From contig CAKTXO010000115.1 of the NCBI GenBank assembly GCA_934630985.1, positions 1-5,311 of the forward strand: DNA of 5,311 bases, read 5' to 3'. Below, in pieces: positions 3,520 to 5,311 of this stretch (positions are counted from its first letter, which is position 1; the number at the start of each line of letters is the position of its first letter). Both the position numbers and the translations under genes were made by a program. The notes under the pieces are model-generated. The model ran no database searches. It saw only the letters and a program-made list of their open reading frames with translations, and was not told the origin of the DNA. This DNA is from an uncultured Oscillospiraceae bacterium (GTDB lineage: Bacteria > Bacillota > Clostridia > Oscillospirales > Oscillospiraceae).

Positions 3520-3554
3520 TGAGGAAGAAACTCTTCCTCAAATGCAAAAGCATT
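3520..3554. repeat. Two spacer hairpins between tRNA-Asp and tRNA-Phe
   Basis: The 43-nt spacer holds TGAGGAAGA-AAC-TCTTCCTCA (3520-3540, 9 bp) and AATGC-AAAA-GCATT (3541-3554, 5 bp) back to back. Neither is followed by a T-tract on the minus strand in a terminator layout, so transcript processing sites are the likely role. Confidence 0.55.
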
Positions 3555-3559
3555 ATAAA

Positions 3560-3636
3560 TGGCGACCCGGAACGGACTCGAACCGTCGACCTCCAGCGTG
3601 ACAGGCTGGCGTGCTAACCGACTGCACCACCGGGCC
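3560..3636 (-). tRNA. tRNA-Asp (GTC)
   Basis: Acceptor GGCCCGG/CCGGGTC with one G-T pair, anticodon stem CCAGC/GCTGG with loop CTGTCAC (anticodon at 3602-3600), T-loop TTCGAGT, discriminator G as expected for Asp, encoded CCA. Confidence 0.97.
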
Positions 3637-3644
3637 AAATAAGG

Positions 3645-3720
3645 TGGTGGGAACAACAGGGCTCGAACCTGTGACCTCCTGCTTGTAAGGCAGATGCTCT
3701 CCCAGCTGAGCTATGCTCCC
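3645..3720 (-). tRNA. tRNA-Val (TAC)
   Basis: Acceptor GGGAGCA/TGTTCCC, anticodon stem TCTGC/GCAGG with loop CTTACAA (anticodon at 3687-3685), T-arm ACAGG-TTCGAGC-CCTGT, discriminator A, encoded CCA. It is the first gene of the operon, about 30 nt after the expected transcription start. Confidence 0.97.
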
Positions 3721-3757
3721 AAGTTGCTTCGGTGCGCTCACCTCAGCGACGTGGTTT

Positions 3758-3786
3758 ATTATACATAAAACAGGCCGTTTTGTCAA
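3758..3786 (-). promoter_or_regulatory. Consensus sigma-A promoter of the tRNA operon
   Basis: On the minus strand TTGACA (3786-3781) and TATAAT (3763-3758) are both perfect and exactly 17 bp apart. The start would be near 3751, giving a leader of about 30 nt before tRNA-Val. No clear terminator separates it from hslO upstream, so some read-through from the hslO transcript is possible. Confidence 0.93.
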
Positions 3787-3860
3787 GCACTTTTTTCACA
3801 TTTTTTCCCTATATTTTCCGAAGCAATTTTCCGGGTTTTCCCCCACCTTTTTGGAAAAAA

Positions 3861-4739
3861 TCAAATCTTTTTCAGAAGATTCGCCACGTCCTCCGGAGAA
3901 AACTCGTAGACCGTGTCGCAGAACTGGCACTCCACCGGGAAGGGCTTTCCCTCGTCCCGGATCTGGGTCAGTTCCTCTCTGCCCAGGCTGATGAGCGCCC
4001 GCTCCACCCGCTCCCGGGAGCAGTAGCACTTGTAGCTGACCTCCTGGGTCTCCAGAAACACCATGCCCAGACTGCCGCAGACCTGACCCAGGATGTCCTC
4101 CGGCGTCATGCCCGCCTCCAGCATAGGCGTCACCGCCCCGGCTCGTTTGATTCCTTCCTCCAGGGTGCTGATGGTCTCCTCCGGGGCGCCGGGCAGCAGC
4201 TGAAGCAGATATCCGCCGGCAGTCTTCACGGTGTGATCCCGGTCAACCAGTACCCCCAGGGCGCAGGCCGTAGGCACCTGCTCGCTTTGGACAAAATAGG
4301 CGGTCACATCATCGCCGATCTCTCCGGACACCAGCTCCGTAGAACCCACATAAGGCTCCTTCAGCTGCAAATCCCGGATTACGGTGATGGTGCCGTCCTT
4401 GCCCACGGTGGCTCCCACGTCCAGCTTCCCCGGGTATTTTTCCACCAGGGGCACGTTTGGCTCCGTTACGCAGCCCCGGACGTTGCCCACCGGGTCGGAC
4501 ACCACGGTAATGGTGCCGATGGGGCCGCCGCCCCGGATTTGCAGCGTCATGGAGCCGTCCTCCACCTTCTGCATATTGCCCATCATGGAGGCCGCCGTCA
4601 GAGCCCGTCCGAAGGCCGCTGTGGCGTTCGGAGTGGTTTTCTGAATCTGGGCACCCCGGCTCACCAATTCCGTGGAGCGGATGGCCACGGCCTTTACAAA
4701 GCCGTCCATGCTCATGCCTCGAACCAGATAGTCTTTCAT
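3861..4739 (-). CDS. hslO: Hsp33 redox-regulated molecular chaperone
   Basis: Cytoplasmic holdase that is off while reduced and zinc-bound, and switches on under oxidative plus unfolding stress to hold denatured proteins. The 292-aa length is normal for the family. The N-terminal substrate-binding domain (about 1-230) shows LVRGMSMDGFVKAVAIRSTE, NATAAFGRALTAASMMG and the Gly-rich IRGGGPIGTITVVSDPVGNVRG (68-89). The C-terminal redox switch has all four zinc cysteines, C238 and C240 (CYC) and C271 and C274 (CQFC), in the family pattern C-x-C-x(30)-C-x-x-C. The ATG overlaps the upstream methyltransferase stop as ATGA (4739-4736), so translation is probably coupled; AAAGGGAAG lies upstream. No strong terminator follows the stop. 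The call is secure. Confidence 0.97.
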   Translation of the reverse strand: MKDYLVRGMSMDGFVKAVAIRSTELVSRGAQIQKTTPNATAAFGRALTAASMMGNMQKVEDGSMTLQIRGGGPIGTITVVSDPVGNVRGCVTEPNVPLVEKYPGKLDVGATVGKDGTITVIRDLQLKEPYVGSTELVSGEIGDDVTAYFVQSEQVPTACALGVLVDRDHTVKTAGGYLLQLLPGAPEETISTLEEGIKRAGAVTPMLEAGMTPEDILGQVCGSLGMVFLETQEVSYKCYCSRERVERALISLGREELTQIRDEGKPFPVECQFCDTVYEFSPEDVANLLKKI

Positions 4740-5311
4740 TTGATTCTTCCCTTTCTCGCTTTGAAATAAATCCGCTGCTCCCCCGGCTGAGGCGCGCGGA
4801 ACTGCCGGTCGCCGTAGACCTGAATATTTGTAAAGCCCGCCGCTTTCAGGTAGCCCCTGAGCTGAGGCTCGGAATAGGCGTACTCCCGGTGCTCCTCAAA
4901 GGAACGCCGCCAGAGCTTCCCCTGCCGCTGGAACAGATCCATGCCGTAAGAGCAGATGTTGGCTTGTTCGTCAAATTCTCCCCGCCAGACGCAGTACACG
5001 TTGTCGTCCTCGTCCAGGAACACCTGACCGTCCATGGCTCTGAGCTTTTCCGGCGTGTTCACGTCGAAAATGAAAATGCCGCCGGGGTTCAGCGCCCGGT
5101 AAATCCGGCCAATGGCTTCGGCGCAGTTTTCCGGGTTTGTGATGTAATCCAGGCTGTCCAGGGCGCAGACCGCCAGATCGACGGCTCGGGGCAGGCGCAG
5201 TTTTTCCAGTCTCTGGCAGACAAACCGAGGGGGATTTTTCATGTCCTGAGCCTTCTGCTGGGCCATGGTGAGCATTTCTTCGGACATGTCCACCCCGGTG
5301 ACGTCCAGCCC
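4736..5311 (-). CDS. Class I SAM-dependent methyltransferase, N-terminus beyond the right edge
   Basis: A soluble methyltransferase of the Rossmann-like class I fold. The substrate is not deducible. 191 residues are visible, and the frame is open to the window edge, so the first part, including the usual glycine-rich SAM loop, is outside. What is visible: GLDVTGVDMSEEMLTMAQQK (1-20), with the acidic residue at the end of strand 2 (D8) that normally binds the SAM ribose; a strand-4 region AVDLAVCALDSLDYI with the LD pair typical of this subgroup; and LNPGGIFIFDVNTPEKL, the post-strand-4 segment. The C-terminal third (CVWRGEFDEQANICSYGMDL onward) is the substrate-side cap. A GTG at 5293 could look like a start, but the conserved GLDVTG before it shows the gene begins further upstream. 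It is cotranscribed with hslO. Confidence 0.88.
   Translation of the reverse strand, partial: GLDVTGVDMSEEMLTMAQQKAQDMKNPPRFVCQRLEKLRLPRAVDLAVCALDSLDYITNPENCAEAIGRIYRALNPGGIFIFDVNTPEKLRAMDGQVFLDEDDNVYCVWRGEFDEQANICSYGMDLFQRQGKLWRRSFEEHREYAYSEPQLRGYLKAAGFTNIQVYGDRQFRAPQPGEQRIYFKARKGRIK

Noticed and set aside
3724..3826. 9-bp inverted repeat TTGCTTCGG (3724-3732) and CCGAAGCAA (3818-3826)
   Set aside because: The arms are about 85 bp apart across the tRNA promoter, have no partner signal and may be chance. They were not used as a terminator for hslO.
3732..4769. 345-aa plus-strand open frame
   Set aside because: It is the shadow of hslO, which has all four zinc cysteines and full family length.

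Overview
The window reads as a piece of a gut-type Clostridia genome (Oscillospiraceae-like). This is inferred from moderately high GC, Firmicutes-style AAAGGAG ribosome binding sites, a perfect sigma-A promoter in front of CCA-encoding tRNA genes, and mobile genes of a kind common in that group. No taxonomic search was possible.

Left part (about 1-3088): one end of an integrative and mobilizable element, partly decayed. On the minus strand it carries the first 86 codons of a MobA/MobL (MOBQ) relaxase starting at a TTG, preceded by a 68-aa DUF3847-type protein. Between them lies a 346-bp non-coding tract tiled with hairpins. Inside it, an 11-bp inverted repeat is followed by TAAGTGCG/CCCT, the nick-site pattern of the IncQ (RSF1010/R1162) origin of transfer, here on the + strand. 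To the right is a ParM/ParR-like segregation pair. The actin-like gene has lost its N-terminal half, with the break inside the phosphate-2 motif. The adaptor-like RHH protein is intact, and next to it are six same-strand TGGTA repeats that could be its binding sites. Further right are an unassigned gene fragment with a probable frameshift, a truncated hypothetical gene on the + strand, and a converging tnpV gene.

Junction (about 3006-3267): a 23-bp sequence covering the T-arm to the CCA end of tRNA-Cys occurs twice, once within the tRNA gene and once 179 bp away. This is the signature of an attachment-site core used by a tRNA-targeting integrase. The short interval between the copies holds four hairpins, the last being a terminator with 19-bp arms that includes the tRNA's CCA.

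Right part (3247-5311), chromosomal, all minus strand: a five-tRNA operon (Val-Asp-Phe-Gly-Cys, in transcription order) behind a TTGACA-17-TATAAT promoter, then hslO (Hsp33 redox chaperone), which overlaps by ATGA the end of a class I SAM-dependent methyltransferase gene that enters from the right edge.

How it fits: relaxase, DUF3847 protein and oriT would form the relaxosome. The parMR remnants suggest the ancestor was maintained as a plasmid or circular intermediate. The att copies explain why the element sits beside tRNA-Cys. No integrase lies in the window, so it would have to be encoded to the left.
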